DNA from: an uncultured Eubacteriales bacterium
GTDB taxonomy: Bacteria; Bacillota; Clostridia; Oscillospirales; CAG-272
Length of the DNA: 64,000 nt
NCBI GenBank assembly: GCA_934433485.1
Contig: CAKRZR010000007.1
Span: 53,503 to 117,502, forward strand
Direction: 5' to 3'
Shown here: positions 35,732 through 44,849 of the stretch, one piece after another
Layout: every line of letters begins with the position of its first letter
Position numbering within the stretch: the first letter of the stretch is position 1
Program-made: the position numbers and the translations under genes
Notes under the pieces: model-generated
Told to the model about the DNA's origin: nothing
The model's input: the letters and a program-made list of their open reading frames with translations, nothing else
Databases searched by the model: none

Positions 35732-36973
35732 TTATTCCGCGACAAGCAGCGCGCCGTGGCAGTTTTCAAGAGAGAACGTGTACCGGCTGTCCGCGTCCGG
35801 GGTCAGTACACGCGCGCCGTTTTTGTCGTACAGCGTGATCCTGCGGTCATGGGCGACAAAGGACACGGTGTGCGACGCGGGGGCGGTGTCCATCGGGTCG
35901 GTGGCGTTGCAGACGAACATCGCGCGGGAAGAATCGGCAAGCGGATCGCGGGAGACCATCTCGCCGCAGAGCAGCTTGCCATCCTCAGCGTGGAGATCGA
36001 AGAAGAAGCCGGTGTTCGCCGCCGTCACAGGCTTCTGCTGCAATTTGGACAGCTCCGGATCGTCCGCCGCGTAGCCGACAAAGTGGGTAGCCGTCCGCCG
36101 ATAGCGCATGTACGGTTCGCCGATCGCCTTCAATTCCGCGTTGATCCGGCACAGCTTCTCATACTGCTCCGTCTTTTCGCCATGCTCGTCGAGCACCTGA
36201 TTGTGCCACCAGCCAGCGGTATAGCACGCCCAGATGATGCTCTCCGCGCCGAACGCCATGGCGGAATACGCCTGCACGCGCAGCTCGTTTTCGCTGATCC
36301 ACTGCTCCGGCTTGTTGGAATTGACCTGCAATACGATCCACATGCTCCGTCCGGTGCGCAGGCAGGCGTCCGCGACGATCCGCAGATTCTCGTACGCGCC
36401 TGCGACGGAGGCGGAATACATGTAGTAGTCGTAGCAGATGTAGTCGGTCGGGACGTTTTCGATGTACCGCTCGATGTGCTCCGCGTAAGTGGCGGTGCCG
36501 AGCTGATTGACCGTCTCCGCGGCGTTGTTTTTCGCGACCGAGGCGTAGTTCGGGTAGAGATTGAGGTAGGCGAACTGCTGGGGAAAGGCGCGGTTCACGG
36601 TGTCGATCACGCGGCCGTAGTAGGGGAAATCGAGCGCGGAGGGTTCGTCGCCCACGTCAATGCCCCAGATGGCGGGATGATCCGCGAACTTTGCCGCCGC
36701 TTCCTCGTATTTTGGCAGCGGATTGGTCTCGGCGAGCTTGCCCGCGTTGTTGCCGTCGCCGCCCCACCAACCGGGGACAACGCCAGACACGATCGCGCCG
36801 ACGCCGTATTTCGCAAACGCGTCGAGGATGCCGGGCTTCTCCGGACGCAGACAGGTGATGAAATCGATGGCGCAATCCGCGATCTCCCGGACATGCCGCT
36901 CCGTCTGTGCGTAGGGCTGCAGGATATACGCGCCGATTTGCAGCTTCGTGCGATCCATTCTTGTAGGTTTCAT
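35732..36973 (-). CDS. TIM-barrel glycoside-hydrolase-like protein
   Basis: 413 residues, no signal peptide. The first 300 residues look like a (beta/alpha)8 barrel with a likely catalytic Glu in WGIDVGDEPSALDF and aromatic strand ends such as IIWACYTAGWW, resembling GH42/GH-A type enzymes; a beta domain of about 90 residues follows. The substrate and exact family are not recognised. AAAGGAG ribosome site before ATG 36973; the longer frame up to 37201 would cross the promoter. It is transcribed away from the isomerase-like gene, from a divergent promoter region. Confidence 0.6.
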   Translation of the reverse strand: MKPTRMDRTKLQIGAYILQPYAQTERHVREIADCAIDFITCLRPEKPGILDAFAKYGVGAIVSGVVPGWWGGDGNNAGKLAETNPLPKYEEAAAKFADHPAIWGIDVGDEPSALDFPYYGRVIDTVNRAFPQQFAYLNLYPNYASVAKNNAAETVNQLGTATYAEHIERYIENVPTDYICYDYYMYSASVAGAYENLRIVADACLRTGRSMWIVLQVNSNKPEQWISENELRVQAYSAMAFGAESIIWACYTAGWWHNQVLDEHGEKTEQYEKLCRINAELKAIGEPYMRYRRTATHFVGYAADDPELSKLQQKPVTAANTGFFFDLHAEDGKLLCGEMVSRDPLADSSRAMFVCNATDPMDTAPASHTVSFVAHDRRITLYDKNGARVLTPDADSRYTFSLENCHGALLVAE

Positions 36974-37009
36974 GGGATAGCTCCTTTCGGATCCGATGGA
37001 TTTTCCCAT

Positions 37010-37038
37010 AGGATAGCACACCGCGGTGGGTTTGTCAA
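37010..37038 (-). promoter_or_regulatory. Promoter of the 35732-36973 gene
   Basis: TTGACA (37038-37033) and TATCCT (37015-37010), 17-nt spacing. Confidence 0.65.
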
Positions 37039-37103
37039 GGGGATTTTTTGGAAGAACGCCAGACCACCCGCACCAATCCCGCAAAAAACGTCGCGCAGCG
37101 GTA

Positions 37104-37132
37104 TTGCAATCGCGCGTTTTCTGCGGTATAAT
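37104..37132 (+). promoter_or_regulatory. Promoter of the isomerase-like gene
   Basis: TTGCAA and TATAAT with 17-nt spacing, 70 nt upstream of the start codon. Confidence 0.75.
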
Positions 37133-37202
37133 AGAGCAGCTATCGAAAAATCTATAATACCGCGCCACGGGTCCTGGCTTCGGCGGCGCGGAGGAGAACA
37201 AT

Positions 37203-37955
37203 ATGCAGAAAATCGCATTACAAATCTACAGTCTCCGGCAGGAGCTGTTCGGCGGCAATCTGGCAGAGGTGCTGCACAGCGTGCGGGATATGGGCTACGA
37301 CGGCGTGGAATGGTTCGGGATGCTCCCCGGTCTCTCTGCGGCGGAGCTGGCACGGCGCACCACGGACGCGGGACTAGCGTTCTTCTCCGTGCATACGGAC
37401 TGGAACGGGATCGCCGCCTGTGACCGTGACCTGCTCCATGCCCTGCACGACGCGGGCTGCCGCTATATCCCCATCGGCTGGCTCCCGGAGGAACGGATCG
37501 CGGGCGGCGCGCTGTTTGACGAAACCTGCGCGGCGATCCGGAAATACGCCGAGGCTGCCGGTGCATGCGACATCACGGTGCTGTACCACAACCACGATTT
37601 CGACCTCGCGCGCCTCCCGGACGGCAGAACCAAGCTCGACGCACTGTATGAAGTGCTGCCGGAGACTGTGCTGCGCGCGGAGCTGGATACCTGCTGGCTC
37701 TATTCCGGCGGCGTAGACCCTATCGCATACGTCCAGAAATACGCCGACCGTACGCCGATCCTCCATCTCAAGGACTGCGTAAAGGAGGGCGGACGCAAGG
37801 AATACCGCCCGGTCGGCAGCGGCGTGCTCGATTTTCCCGCCATCCTCGCCGCGCAGAAGTCGGATTGGCTGTGCGTGGAGCAGGACGAGCCGTCGATGGG
37901 TCTGACCGCGTCGGAATGCGCGAAAGCCTCTATCGCCTACCTGCGGTCACTGTAA
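37203..37955 (+). CDS. Sugar phosphate isomerase/epimerase-like TIM-barrel protein
   Basis: 250 residues of the xylose-isomerase-like/AP-endonuclease-2 superfamily: YHNHDFDLARL, ELDTCWLYSGGVDPI and LHLKDCV give the His, Asp, Glu metal ligands at strand ends. Members isomerise or epimerise sugars or sugar acids. GGAGGAG ribosome site 5 nt upstream of the ATG. Stands alone with its own promoter, divergent from the hydrolase-like gene, and probably works in the same catabolic route; substrate not deducible. Confidence 0.82.
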   Translation: MQKIALQIYSLRQELFGGNLAEVLHSVRDMGYDGVEWFGMLPGLSAAELARRTTDAGLAFFSVHTDWNGIAACDRDLLHALHDAGCRYIPIGWLPEERIAGGALFDETCAAIRKYAEAAGACDITVLYHNHDFDLARLPDGRTKLDALYEVLPETVLRAELDTCWLYSGGVDPIAYVQKYADRTPILHLKDCVKEGGRKEYRPVGSGVLDFPAILAAQKSDWLCVEQDEPSMGLTASECAKASIAYLRSL

Positions 37956-38055
37956 AGCCGGAAAATCTCTGATTTAAGGTTATTTTTGCGATGAAAGCCC
38001 CTATATTTACCCCTTTTATCGCAAAAACCCGATTGATTCAGAGTATCCCCGCAAA

Positions 38056-38088
38056 ACAAAAAAGCCGTCTCCGCGACGGTTTTTTTGT
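38056..38088. terminator. Bidirectional terminator
   Basis: Stem GCCGTC/GACGGT with flanking A- and T-runs of six or more. It lies between the convergent genes 37203-37955 and 38150-38707. Confidence 0.8.
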
Positions 38089-38149
38089 TTGTCTCCGATT
38101 GTCCGGGAAAATTTACGCGTTTCGGAAAAATCCGCTTCCGGTACAGCTC

Positions 38150-38707
38150 TTATCGTACGCTTTCGTAAAATTCCGCACGCGCGGTCTCCATGTAGGGCGC
38201 GACCCAGAACGTCAGAATCCCGAAGGTCAGACCACAGAGGAGAAGCCAGCCTAAGAAAGAGAGATCCAGACAGAAAAGACGCCACTTGTTCCCCTGCATG
38301 ATCCGCTGGGATTCCGCGATCGCGTCCGTGGCGGACATTTCCGGATGATCCGCCAAAATGTACATCGTCATCGAATAGCCGTACATTTTGACAATGCCCG
38401 GAACGATGAGCAGCAGACTCCACAGGAACGTGAAAACGGACATGAGAATCCCCGCCAGCATCGAGTTCACAAAGCAGTATGAGAATCCTGAGAACAGCGT
38501 TTCCAGCTGCGGGGTCTGCCGTCTTGCGTACCAGAGAAAGAACGCCGCCAATCCAAACGCCATTGGTCCCGTGAGAATCAGTCCGCCGATGAAGGTCGCA
38601 CTTGCCGCGCCGACGATCAGTCCGTACAGCAGATAGCCCAGCACCGCCGTGCCCCATCTGCCGGACAGCTTTTCCCACGCCGCCTGTCTGTAATCCTTTG
38701 CCGTCAT
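38150..38707 (-). CDS. DUF975-like integral membrane protein
   Basis: 185 residues with about five hydrophobic segments, starting TAKDYRQAAWEKLSGRWGTA, and containing the MYGYSMTMYILADHPEMSATDAIAES block that I associate with DUF975 proteins of Firmicutes. Function unknown; often single genes. AAGGAGG ribosome site 7 nt before the ATG. It lies between a bidirectional terminator and its own promoter at 38747-38775. Confidence 0.8.
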   Translation of the reverse strand: MTAKDYRQAAWEKLSGRWGTAVLGYLLYGLIVGAASATFIGGLILTGPMAFGLAAFFLWYARRQTPQLETLFSGFSYCFVNSMLAGILMSVFTFLWSLLLIVPGIVKMYGYSMTMYILADHPEMSATDAIAESQRIMQGNKWRLFCLDLSFLGWLLLCGLTFGILTFWVAPYMETARAEFYESVR

Positions 38708-38746
38708 ATGTCTGCCTCCTTTTGGCACTGCATTTTGTATATTCAC

Positions 38747-38775
38747 AGTATACCACAGCAGCGCCGCGATTGCAA
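38747..38775 (-). promoter_or_regulatory. Promoter of the DUF975-like gene
   Basis: TTGCAA (38775-38770) and TATACT (38752-38747), 17-nt spacing. Confidence 0.7.
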
Positions 38776-38786
38776 TATGAAAATGG

Positions 38787-39197
38787 TTAAGATTTTCGAA
38801 AATCGATACGCGGGCACGTAGCGGACACAGCGGAACCCTCCGTCAGACGCGCCGCCATCGCATCGATCGCCGCGTCGGAGAGGGATTCGCAGAACCGGTC
38901 GCACACCGCACGATCCGTAGTGCCTCCCATCAGCCAGCAGGCAAACGCGAAAACCACCGATCGCCGGCGTGTGTGGTAGGCGGCAAGCGCAGCGCCTGCC
39001 TCCGTGAGCGAAAACGCACCATATCCCTCGATGCGCACATATCCCTGTCCCGCAAGCGCCTGCGCCAATCGTGCCGCCGCGGTCGGAAAGATCGACAGCG
39101 CGTCGGCAAGACACCGATACGGAATCGAAGCCCCCATGTCACAGGCGGCACAGAGAAAATCCACCTCGGCACGGGTCAGTCGATGCAATTCGGACAT
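38787..39197 (-). CDS. DtxR/MntR-like metal-responsive regulator
   Basis: 136 residues. An N-terminal winged helix (about 1-60: LTRAEVDFLCAACDMGAS, LADALSIFPTAAARLAQALA, GYVRIEGYGAFSLTEAG) precedes a helical part with His/Cys/Asp candidates (AAYHTRR, DRAVCDRFCESL). Size and layout fit short DtxR-type iron or manganese repressors. It is transcribed divergently from feoA/feoB with only 70 nt between starts, so it probably controls ferrous iron uptake. GAGAGGGG ribosome site. Family assignment rests on fold pattern and context rather than a diagnostic motif. Confidence 0.68.
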   Translation of the reverse strand: MSELHRLTRAEVDFLCAACDMGASIPYRCLADALSIFPTAAARLAQALAGQGYVRIEGYGAFSLTEAGAALAAYHTRRRSVVFAFACWLMGGTTDRAVCDRFCESLSDAAIDAMAARLTEGSAVSATCPRIDFRKS

Positions 39198-39211
39198 AGC
39201 AAAACCCCTCT

Positions 39212-39256
39212 CTTTCGCATATGCTGAAAGTAACGCAGTATCACAGTATGCGAAAG
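39212..39256. promoter_or_regulatory. Operator-like inverted repeat between repressor and feoA
   Basis: CTTTCGCATA (39212-39221) and its complement (39247-39256) lie 25 nt apart in the 70-nt divergent intergenic region, placed to bind a dimeric repressor acting on both genes. Confidence 0.6.
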
Positions 39257-39267
39257 CGAGGTCCATT

Positions 39268-39519
39268 ATGGCAAACCGGACGCAAAAACAAAAGGACAAT
39301 TCAATCGCGGAGCTGCAAATCGGCGAATCCCGCATCGTCACAGCCGTGGACGGAGACGATCTCTTCACACTGCGGCTCGCCTCCCTGGGCTTTACACCCC
39401 AAACCACCGTAACCTGCGTAGCCATCAGCCCCATCGGCGGCATCAAAGCCTATCGCGTAAAGGAAACCATCATAGCCCTGCGCAAAAATGACGCCAAAAG
39501 AATAGAATGCAGGATATAA
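39268..39519 (+). CDS. feoA: FeoA-like protein
   Basis: 83 residues, SH3-like FeoA fold: IAELQIGESRIVTAV, RLASLGFTPQTTVTCVAISP, then GIKAYRVKETIIALRKNDA. FeoA assists the FeoB iron transporter at the membrane. GAGG ribosome site 6 nt before the ATG. The feoB gene follows after 187 nt that contain a copy of intergenic repeat family B; the two genes are in the usual order. Confidence 0.85.
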   Translation: MANRTQKQKDNSIAELQIGESRIVTAVDGDDLFTLRLASLGFTPQTTVTCVAISPIGGIKAYRVKETIIALRKNDAKRIECRI

Positions 39520-39586
39520 TTCAACCCCGTGATACCCACCAACTGCTCACAAAATGCAGACAAATAAAATCAGAAAGCCGCAAACT

Positions 39587-39676
39587 CGCACAAACAATAT
39601 TCTTATCTTTTTCACAAAAGTTCTTGCTCAGGTCAAGAAGCCGCGTTCCCCTCGTCCCCCCCTCGTTCCCCTTTCA
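39587..39676 (+). repeat. Intergenic repeat family B, copy in the feoA-feoB gap
   Basis: Contains the family B landmarks in order: GCACAAAC, an (A)AAAGTTCTTG block, CCGCGTTCCCC and a CGTTCCCC end. Other copies: 47763-47875, 50224-50345 (minus) and 51435-51555. This one separates two genes that are usually adjacent. Confidence 0.6.
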
Positions 39677-39706
39677 AATACGCAAAAGAGAGGTGATGCA
39701 GATTTG

Positions 39707-41452
39707 ATGATCCATGCTGCGCTTGCCGGGAACCCCAATGTCGGAAAGAGCACCGTTTTCAACGCACTGACGGGGCTTCGACAGCATACGGGCAACTGGA
39801 GCGGAAAGACCGTTGAGAAAAAGACAGGAAATGCCACCGACGGCGGAGACACGTTTCAGATCACGGATCTGCCCGGCGCGTACTCGCTGCACGCCCATTC
39901 GCCGGAGGAGGAGGTCACACGGGCGTACGTGCTTGCGGCATCCGAGCGCGGCGAGGTCGTCGTTGTCGTCTGCGATGGCGGCGCGCTGGAGCGGAATCTA
40001 TCGCTCTGCCTGGAGGTGCTGGAGACCACCTCGCGTGCCGTCGTGTGCGTCAACCTCATGGACGAGGCGGAAAAGCGCGGCTTCTCCGTCGATGGGAACG
40101 CGCTCTCGACACTGCTTGGCTGTCCCGTGGTGCTGTGCGCGGCGCGATCCGGCAAGGGACTGCCCGCCCTCCTCGACGCCATCCGTTCCATGGCTGCGGC
40201 AGATCCGGCACCGGGGAATCCCACGGAGAACATACCCGCGCGTGCAAGGGAAATTGCCCGGACGGTCGTGACATGCAAAACGCCCAGGCCGGATCGGCGC
40301 GACCGCAGGCTGGACACATGGTTCACCGGCAGATATACCGCGTTTCCCTGTATGCTTTTCTTCCTATTTATGCTATTTTGGATCACGCTGCGCGGCGCCG
40401 GGTACCTCTCCGACGGTCTGACCGCCCTGTTCGACCGCGTGCTTGCCGCCTGCCGTGCCCATAGCACCGCTTTGCCCGATACCCTGCGCGGTCTCCTGCT
40501 GGACGGCGTTCTGTCCACGGCGCTGACCGTCGTCGCCGTTATGCTGCCGCCGATGGCGATCTTCTTTCCGTTGTTTTCGCTGCTGGAGGACGCCGGATTT
40601 CTGCCTCGCGTGGCGTTCAACACCGACAGAATGTTCGCGTCGTGCGGCGCGTGCGGGAAACAGTGCCTGACCATGATGATGGGCTTCGGCTGCAACGCGG
40701 TCGGCGTGACGGGCTGCCGCATCATCGATTCGCCCCGGGAGAGGTGGATTGCCATGCTGACCAACGCCTTTGTGCCCTGCAACGGCCGCTTTCCCATGCT
40801 CCTTGCGCTTCTGTCCGTTCTGTGCCGTGATCCGTCCCTCGCCGCCGTCGGATTTATCGCCTGTCTCGCGCTGTCCGGCGGCGTGACCCTGTGCGCCTCC
40901 CGCGTGCTGTCGGATACCGTGCTGCGCGGCTGTCCGTCGGCGTTTGCGCTGGAGCTGCCGCCGTATCGCATGCCGCAGATCGCGAAAACCATCGCACGCG
41001 CCGTCTGCGACCGAATTCTGCACGTTCTCGGTCGCGCGGTGGCTGTGGCGGCTCCGGCGGGTGCTGTGCTGTGGCTCATGGACACGGTGCGGCTCGGGGA
41101 TGCGTCCCTCCTTTGCCATTTCATCCGCTTTCTGGACCCGCTCGGAGCACTGTTCGGCATGGACGGCGTGATCCTCTCCGGCTTTGTCCTTGCGCTTCCT
41201 GCCGCGGAGATCTTTTATCCCCTTGTGCTGGACGGCTACGCAGCGTGCGGGATCCCGTTTTCCGGCGCCGCGGACTGGAGCACGGTGACGGCGCTGTGCG
41301 TGCTTGTGTTCACCCTCTTCCACTGGCCGTGCGCCACGACGCTGTGGACGATCCGGCGGGAATCCGGCAGCACGCGGATGACGCTTTGGGCGGCGGCACT
41401 CCCCACGGCGATCGGATTCACGCTGTGCTGGCTCATCTCGCTGTGGCGGTGA
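39707..41452 (+). CDS. feoB: Ferrous iron transporter FeoB
   Basis: 581 residues. G-protein domain with G1 GNPNVGKS (8-15), G3 DLPG (54-57) and G4 NLMD, then a membrane part with gate blocks such as CGACGKQCLTMMMGFGCNAV (the Cys/Gly gate motif). FeoB couples GTP binding to Fe2+ import. It is shorter than many FeoB proteins (650-770) because the inter-domain helical region is reduced and few helices follow the second gate. Start at 39707 (ATG) or TTG 39704; AGAGGTG lies about 12 nt upstream. Same unit as feoA. Confidence 0.9.
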   Translation: MIHAALAGNPNVGKSTVFNALTGLRQHTGNWSGKTVEKKTGNATDGGDTFQITDLPGAYSLHAHSPEEEVTRAYVLAASERGEVVVVVCDGGALERNLSLCLEVLETTSRAVVCVNLMDEAEKRGFSVDGNALSTLLGCPVVLCAARSGKGLPALLDAIRSMAAADPAPGNPTENIPARAREIARTVVTCKTPRPDRRDRRLDTWFTGRYTAFPCMLFFLFMLFWITLRGAGYLSDGLTALFDRVLAACRAHSTALPDTLRGLLLDGVLSTALTVVAVMLPPMAIFFPLFSLLEDAGFLPRVAFNTDRMFASCGACGKQCLTMMMGFGCNAVGVTGCRIIDSPRERWIAMLTNAFVPCNGRFPMLLALLSVLCRDPSLAAVGFIACLALSGGVTLCASRVLSDTVLRGCPSAFALELPPYRMPQIAKTIARAVCDRILHVLGRAVAVAAPAGAVLWLMDTVRLGDASLLCHFIRFLDPLGALFGMDGVILSGFVLALPAAEIFYPLVLDGYAACGIPFSGAADWSTVTALCVLVFTLFHWPCATTLWTIRRESGSTRMTLWAAALPTAIGFTLCWLISLWR

Positions 41453-41461
41453 TGGCGCACA

Positions 41462-41515
41462 CAAAAAAGCACCCGACGGTCTTGCTATGCTATAGCAGCG
41501 GACTGTCGGGTGCCG
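41462..41515 (-). terminator. Terminator of the 42495-41533 lipoprotein gene
   Basis: Hairpin with arms GCACCCGACAGTC and GACCGTCGGGTGC (minus strand) followed by TTTTTTG. It also lies just past the feoB stop, where the plus strand lacks a good U-run. Confidence 0.75.
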
Positions 41516-41532
41516 GTGGCTTTTGGGGGGTA

Positions 41533-42495
41533 CTATTGCCACGGCGGCGGATCTTCTCCTGGTGCTAAGTCTGTGTAGTCTTTGTGGGATATTTCTTTGG
41601 GATCCTGCGGAAGTTCCTCCACCTCTCCCCAACAGAGCATATCAATTTCCACAGGATACAGTTTTTCTTCTTCCTGCATCTTGAGAAGATCGTCGTAGCG
41701 GTCATAGAGCATATCCACATCAATCCATACGCCACTGAGTACACTATCCGCCGCGGCTTTGGCTTCTTCACGGGTAAGCTGCATGGCGTGCAGAAGATCC
41801 GCTAAGGTAAAATCCGCAATCTGCAAATATCTTGTTCTGTCCGAAATATACTTTTCCGCAAAAGCAGCATAGCCATCCGGATTTTCGTCCGCGAATCGGC
41901 TTATCAAATCCGATTTCAGTTCACACATCTTATCCTTGTGCACTTCCCGATATTGGTAATATATATCCTCGCGATAAAACTGATCGGCATACAAGGCATC
42001 GTAGTCGAAAATCACTTCCAGATCAAAATCAGAATAATACAGTTCACAGCTGTAAAGTTTATCTCGTACTGAATCCTTTTGCAAACCAAAATGGTGTACC
42101 CATGCGAAGAGATTATCGTTCACATGGTAGGCATTGCGGTTCGGTCCGCAGTATTGAAATGCGCCGGTAGTACGAAAGTTCTCATACTCCGCAATCTGCT
42201 CCTCATCAAGAAGAAGTTCCTGTAGAGGACCATAAGAATGATATAGGGAAATATGATCCGCCGTGGACAGATTATCCGGGTCGATCACAAGCTCCCGCCG
42301 CTTGTATGAAGAAATAACTGGAGTATAGGTGTCGGATTCGCATGGTGCGGCAGTAGCTACCGGCAATACATCGGTTTCCTGCGTTTGCCCGGGATAGCTT
42401 TCGCTTTTTTCACAAGAACACGCTATGATACTTACAACAGAAAAAAGCAGAAACCATCGAAGGTGTGCATGTATATTTTCCTTTTTATCTGTCAT
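41533..42495 (-). CDS. Uncharacterised lipoprotein
   Basis: 320 residues. N-terminus MTDKKENIHAHLRWFLLFSV then SIIAC gives a signal peptide with a lipobox Cys near residue 27. The rest is acidic, helical and Tyr-rich (YYSDFDLEVIFDYDALYADQ), with no domain I recognise. The ATG at 42495 overlaps the last 11 nt of the M23 peptidase gene, so translation is coupled and the two proteins probably act together at the cell surface. Confidence 0.72.
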   Translation of the reverse strand: MTDKKENIHAHLRWFLLFSVVSIIACSCEKSESYPGQTQETDVLPVATAAPCESDTYTPVISSYKRRELVIDPDNLSTADHISLYHSYGPLQELLLDEEQIAEYENFRTTGAFQYCGPNRNAYHVNDNLFAWVHHFGLQKDSVRDKLYSCELYYSDFDLEVIFDYDALYADQFYREDIYYQYREVHKDKMCELKSDLISRFADENPDGYAAFAEKYISDRTRYLQIADFTLADLLHAMQLTREEAKAAADSVLSGVWIDVDMLYDRYDDLLKMQEEEKLYPVEIDMLCWGEVEELPQDPKEISHKDYTDLAPGEDPPPWQ

Positions 42496-43366
42496 TGTGA
42501 TTGAGAATAAAGAGCGGATCAATCTCTGTGTAATTGTCACTACTACCTTGCTTTTCATACACAGAAATGTGCAAATGATAGCCGGAAACGTCTTTTCCCG
42601 TATTTCCAACATAGCCGATTGTTGTATTAGCAGGGATGGTAGTACTTGTACTTGTGGTTCCAGCATATCCGTCTCTCATATGTTGATAGCGGACGCGATA
42701 ATTTCCATGATCCAGTACCACATAATTTCCGTAATATGTATCGTTTCCATGCTGTACATATTTTCCAGATGTTATGCTCTTAATCTCTGTTCCTTTATCT
42801 GCTGCCAGATCAAGACCTTTATGGGTCTTCAATCCACCATAAAGCCGATACCCATAATGGCTGCTTATAGACCTTAAGACAGGATCATTATATTTCGGAT
42901 ATGTTTTACTCGTGTTAATCTGAATCGTATAGGATTGAACCTGACTGCTATAACCATATTCACTTGGCGTATAAAAGCCAGGGGTCGTCTGCGTAGAACC
43001 GGTTTTTATATTAAAACCGTATGTGTAATCATCACGTAAGGAAAATATAACAGTACCGCTGCTGTTGGTTTTGGCGCTTCCGCATTGTGAATCAACGCTG
43101 GATACCTTCTCCACCAATTTCCCTTGTAATGGATTATTGTTTGCGTCATACACACGCACAATCATAGAACTGGAAGCTCTGGTATTTCGCGTTGGTGAGA
43201 TGTCCCTGTGCTCAATAATACGTACATTGTCATCTTCGTAGACAACACGGTTAATAAGTCCAACTTCCGGGATGAAATCTTTAAAAACTGTATTTGCGTA
43301 GGTAGGGATCGCGATGCAGAGAACGAGGGCTACGGGGAGTATGCTTCCGAAAAGATGCCGTTTCAT
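42485..43366 (-). CDS. Secreted M23-family metallopeptidase
   Basis: 293 residues with a signal peptide (about 1-25) and a C-terminal M23 (lysostaphin-type) domain: HKGLDLA (His182, Asp186) and YHLHIS (His264, His266) are the zinc ligands and catalytic residues. Members cut peptidoglycan crosslinks. A beta-rich stretch of about 150 residues precedes the catalytic domain. AAAGGA ribosome site. Operon with the overlapping lipoprotein gene downstream; own promoter at 43515. Confidence 0.88.
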   Translation of the reverse strand: MKRHLFGSILPVALVLCIAIPTYANTVFKDFIPEVGLINRVVYEDDNVRIIEHRDISPTRNTRASSSMIVRVYDANNNPLQGKLVEKVSSVDSQCGSAKTNSSGTVIFSLRDDYTYGFNIKTGSTQTTPGFYTPSEYGYSSQVQSYTIQINTSKTYPKYNDPVLRSISSHYGYRLYGGLKTHKGLDLAADKGTEIKSITSGKYVQHGNDTYYGNYVVLDHGNYRVRYQHMRDGYAGTTSTSTTIPANTTIGYVGNTGKDVSGYHLHISVYEKQGSSDNYTEIDPLFILNHNDR

Positions 43367-43514
43367 TTTCTTGCGTCCTTTCTGAACAGTTCCTTGCTGT
43401 TCCGCTATTCTGTTTCCGACATCTGACGAACCTCTTGCGCTCCGCCTTTCTCTTTCTCCTTTCGATGCAGGCAGCGGCACAAGCCGTACGGTAACTTTTA
43501 CCGCCTCTGGTTAC

Positions 43515-43543
43515 AGTATAGCATGCATTTTCTCCCTTGTCAA
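43515..43543 (-). promoter_or_regulatory. Promoter of the M23/lipoprotein operon
   Basis: TTGACA (43543-43538) and TATACT (43520-43515), 17-nt spacing. The 340-nt divergent region between this operon and the 43708 gene holds only the two promoters and leaders. Confidence 0.8.
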
Positions 43544-43643
43544 TAGCTTTTGCGCAATATTTTTCTCCGTTTTGTGCTTTTTTTCGTTTTCGCGTCTATG
43601 CAGCCAACTATATGCAACCGTGCCGTTTTTTTGCAAATTTTCC

Positions 43644-43671
43644 TTGACAAACACGAAAATTCTGTTACAAT
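43644..43671 (+). promoter_or_regulatory. Promoter of the 43708 lipoprotein gene
   Basis: TTGACA and TACAAT with 16-nt spacing. Confidence 0.7.
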
Positions 43672-43707
43672 AATATACAAAGATTTTACCATGACCGGAG
43701 GTTTCCC

Positions 43708-44649
43708 ATGTCCAAAGCCCTGCGTTTTCCGCGTATCCTTCTTGTGACCGCGCTGTTTGCCGCGTTTCTGCTGCCCCTTGTCTCCTGCTCCGCTTCCCCG
43801 TACGCCAACGCTGTGCCGATCTCGTTTTCCGCGGACGGCGTGACGGCGGACGGCGCCGGTATCTCCGTTTCCACCGATGCGGACGGCGCATATACGGTGA
43901 CGATCTCCGCCCCCGGCGCGTATCGGCTGTCCGGAGTCTGCGAAAACGGCGCCGTGGTCGTGGATGCCGCGGACGAGGTGACGCTTGTGCTCGACGGACT
44001 CACCCTCACCCATCCGACCGGCGCGTGCATCGCCTCCGTCGGCGAGGGAAATTTGACCGTACACGCCCTCTCCGGCACGGAATCCGCCCTCTCGGACGGC
44101 GCGGGCTACGTGTTCCCGGACGCGGTGACGGATGAGCCGGACGCGGTGATCTTTGCCAAAAGCGACCTGACCCTCTCCGGCGACAGCGACGGGATCTGCC
44201 ACATCACCGCGCGCTACAAAACCGGCGCCGCGACCAAGGACGATCTGACCGTTACCGGCGGCAACTATACAGTCTCCTCGGTGCGCCATGGTCTGCACGG
44301 CAGAGACAGCGTGACCGTCACCGGCGGACTCCTTGCCATCGAAGCGGCGGCGGACGGCATACGCACCACAAACGACAATCCCGGCAAGGAGGGCACGATC
44401 GCGGTTACAGGCGGTACGGTGCAGATTTCCGCCGGCGACGAGGGTCTCCAGTCGATCGCGGACGTCACCATCTCAGGCGGCGCGCTCACCATAAACTCGA
44501 CGAACAACGGCGTCAAAACAGACGTGGGGGCGTTTACCGTAACCGGCGGCAGCGTTGTCATCGACGCCGCGGATACGCCGCTGCTCGTCCCGGAGACCAT
44601 ACATACCGGCGGCACGCTGAACGTAAACGGCGAGAGCGCAGCTGAATAA
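43708..44649 (+). CDS. Carbohydrate-binding beta-helix lipoprotein (Cthe_2159-like)
   Basis: 313 residues, lipobox VSC near residue 27. The body repeats a beta-helix unit of the type LTVTGGNYTVSS, VTVTGGLLAIEAAADGIRT, IAVTGGTVQISAGDEGLQSI, VTISGGALTINSTNNGVKT, as in Cthe_2159-like proteins that bind pectic polysaccharides; assignment from recall of that repeat pattern. GGAGG ribosome site. Single gene; displayed outside the membrane. Could be a glycan-binding surface protein rather than an enzyme, since no catalytic residues are visible. Confidence 0.75.
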   Translation: MSKALRFPRILLVTALFAAFLLPLVSCSASPYANAVPISFSADGVTADGAGISVSTDADGAYTVTISAPGAYRLSGVCENGAVVVDAADEVTLVLDGLTLTHPTGACIASVGEGNLTVHALSGTESALSDGAGYVFPDAVTDEPDAVIFAKSDLTLSGDSDGICHITARYKTGAATKDDLTVTGGNYTVSSVRHGLHGRDSVTVTGGLLAIEAAADGIRTTNDNPGKEGTIAVTGGTVQISAGDEGLQSIADVTISGGALTINSTNNGVKTDVGAFTVTGGSVVIDAADTPLLVPETIHTGGTLNVNGESAAE

Positions 44650-44744
44650 AGCGTATGTTCGCCATCGTAGTGCCGTGGTTTTTGACATCCGCAACCAATT
44701 GCAGCAGAAAAATAAAATCATTGTAAGGAATTTGTAAAATCCTC

Positions 44745-44773
44745 TTGCAAAAATACACATTTCGTGCTACAAT
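44745..44773 (+). promoter_or_regulatory. Promoter of surface protein gene 44850
   Basis: TTGCAA and TACAAT with 17-nt spacing. Confidence 0.65.
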
Positions 44774-44849
44774 ACCGTTTGTATGAGATTGCCGCGGTTT
44801 TCCCGGCTGTCTCTATATCACATTATCACATTTTTTGCGGAGGTTTCTC

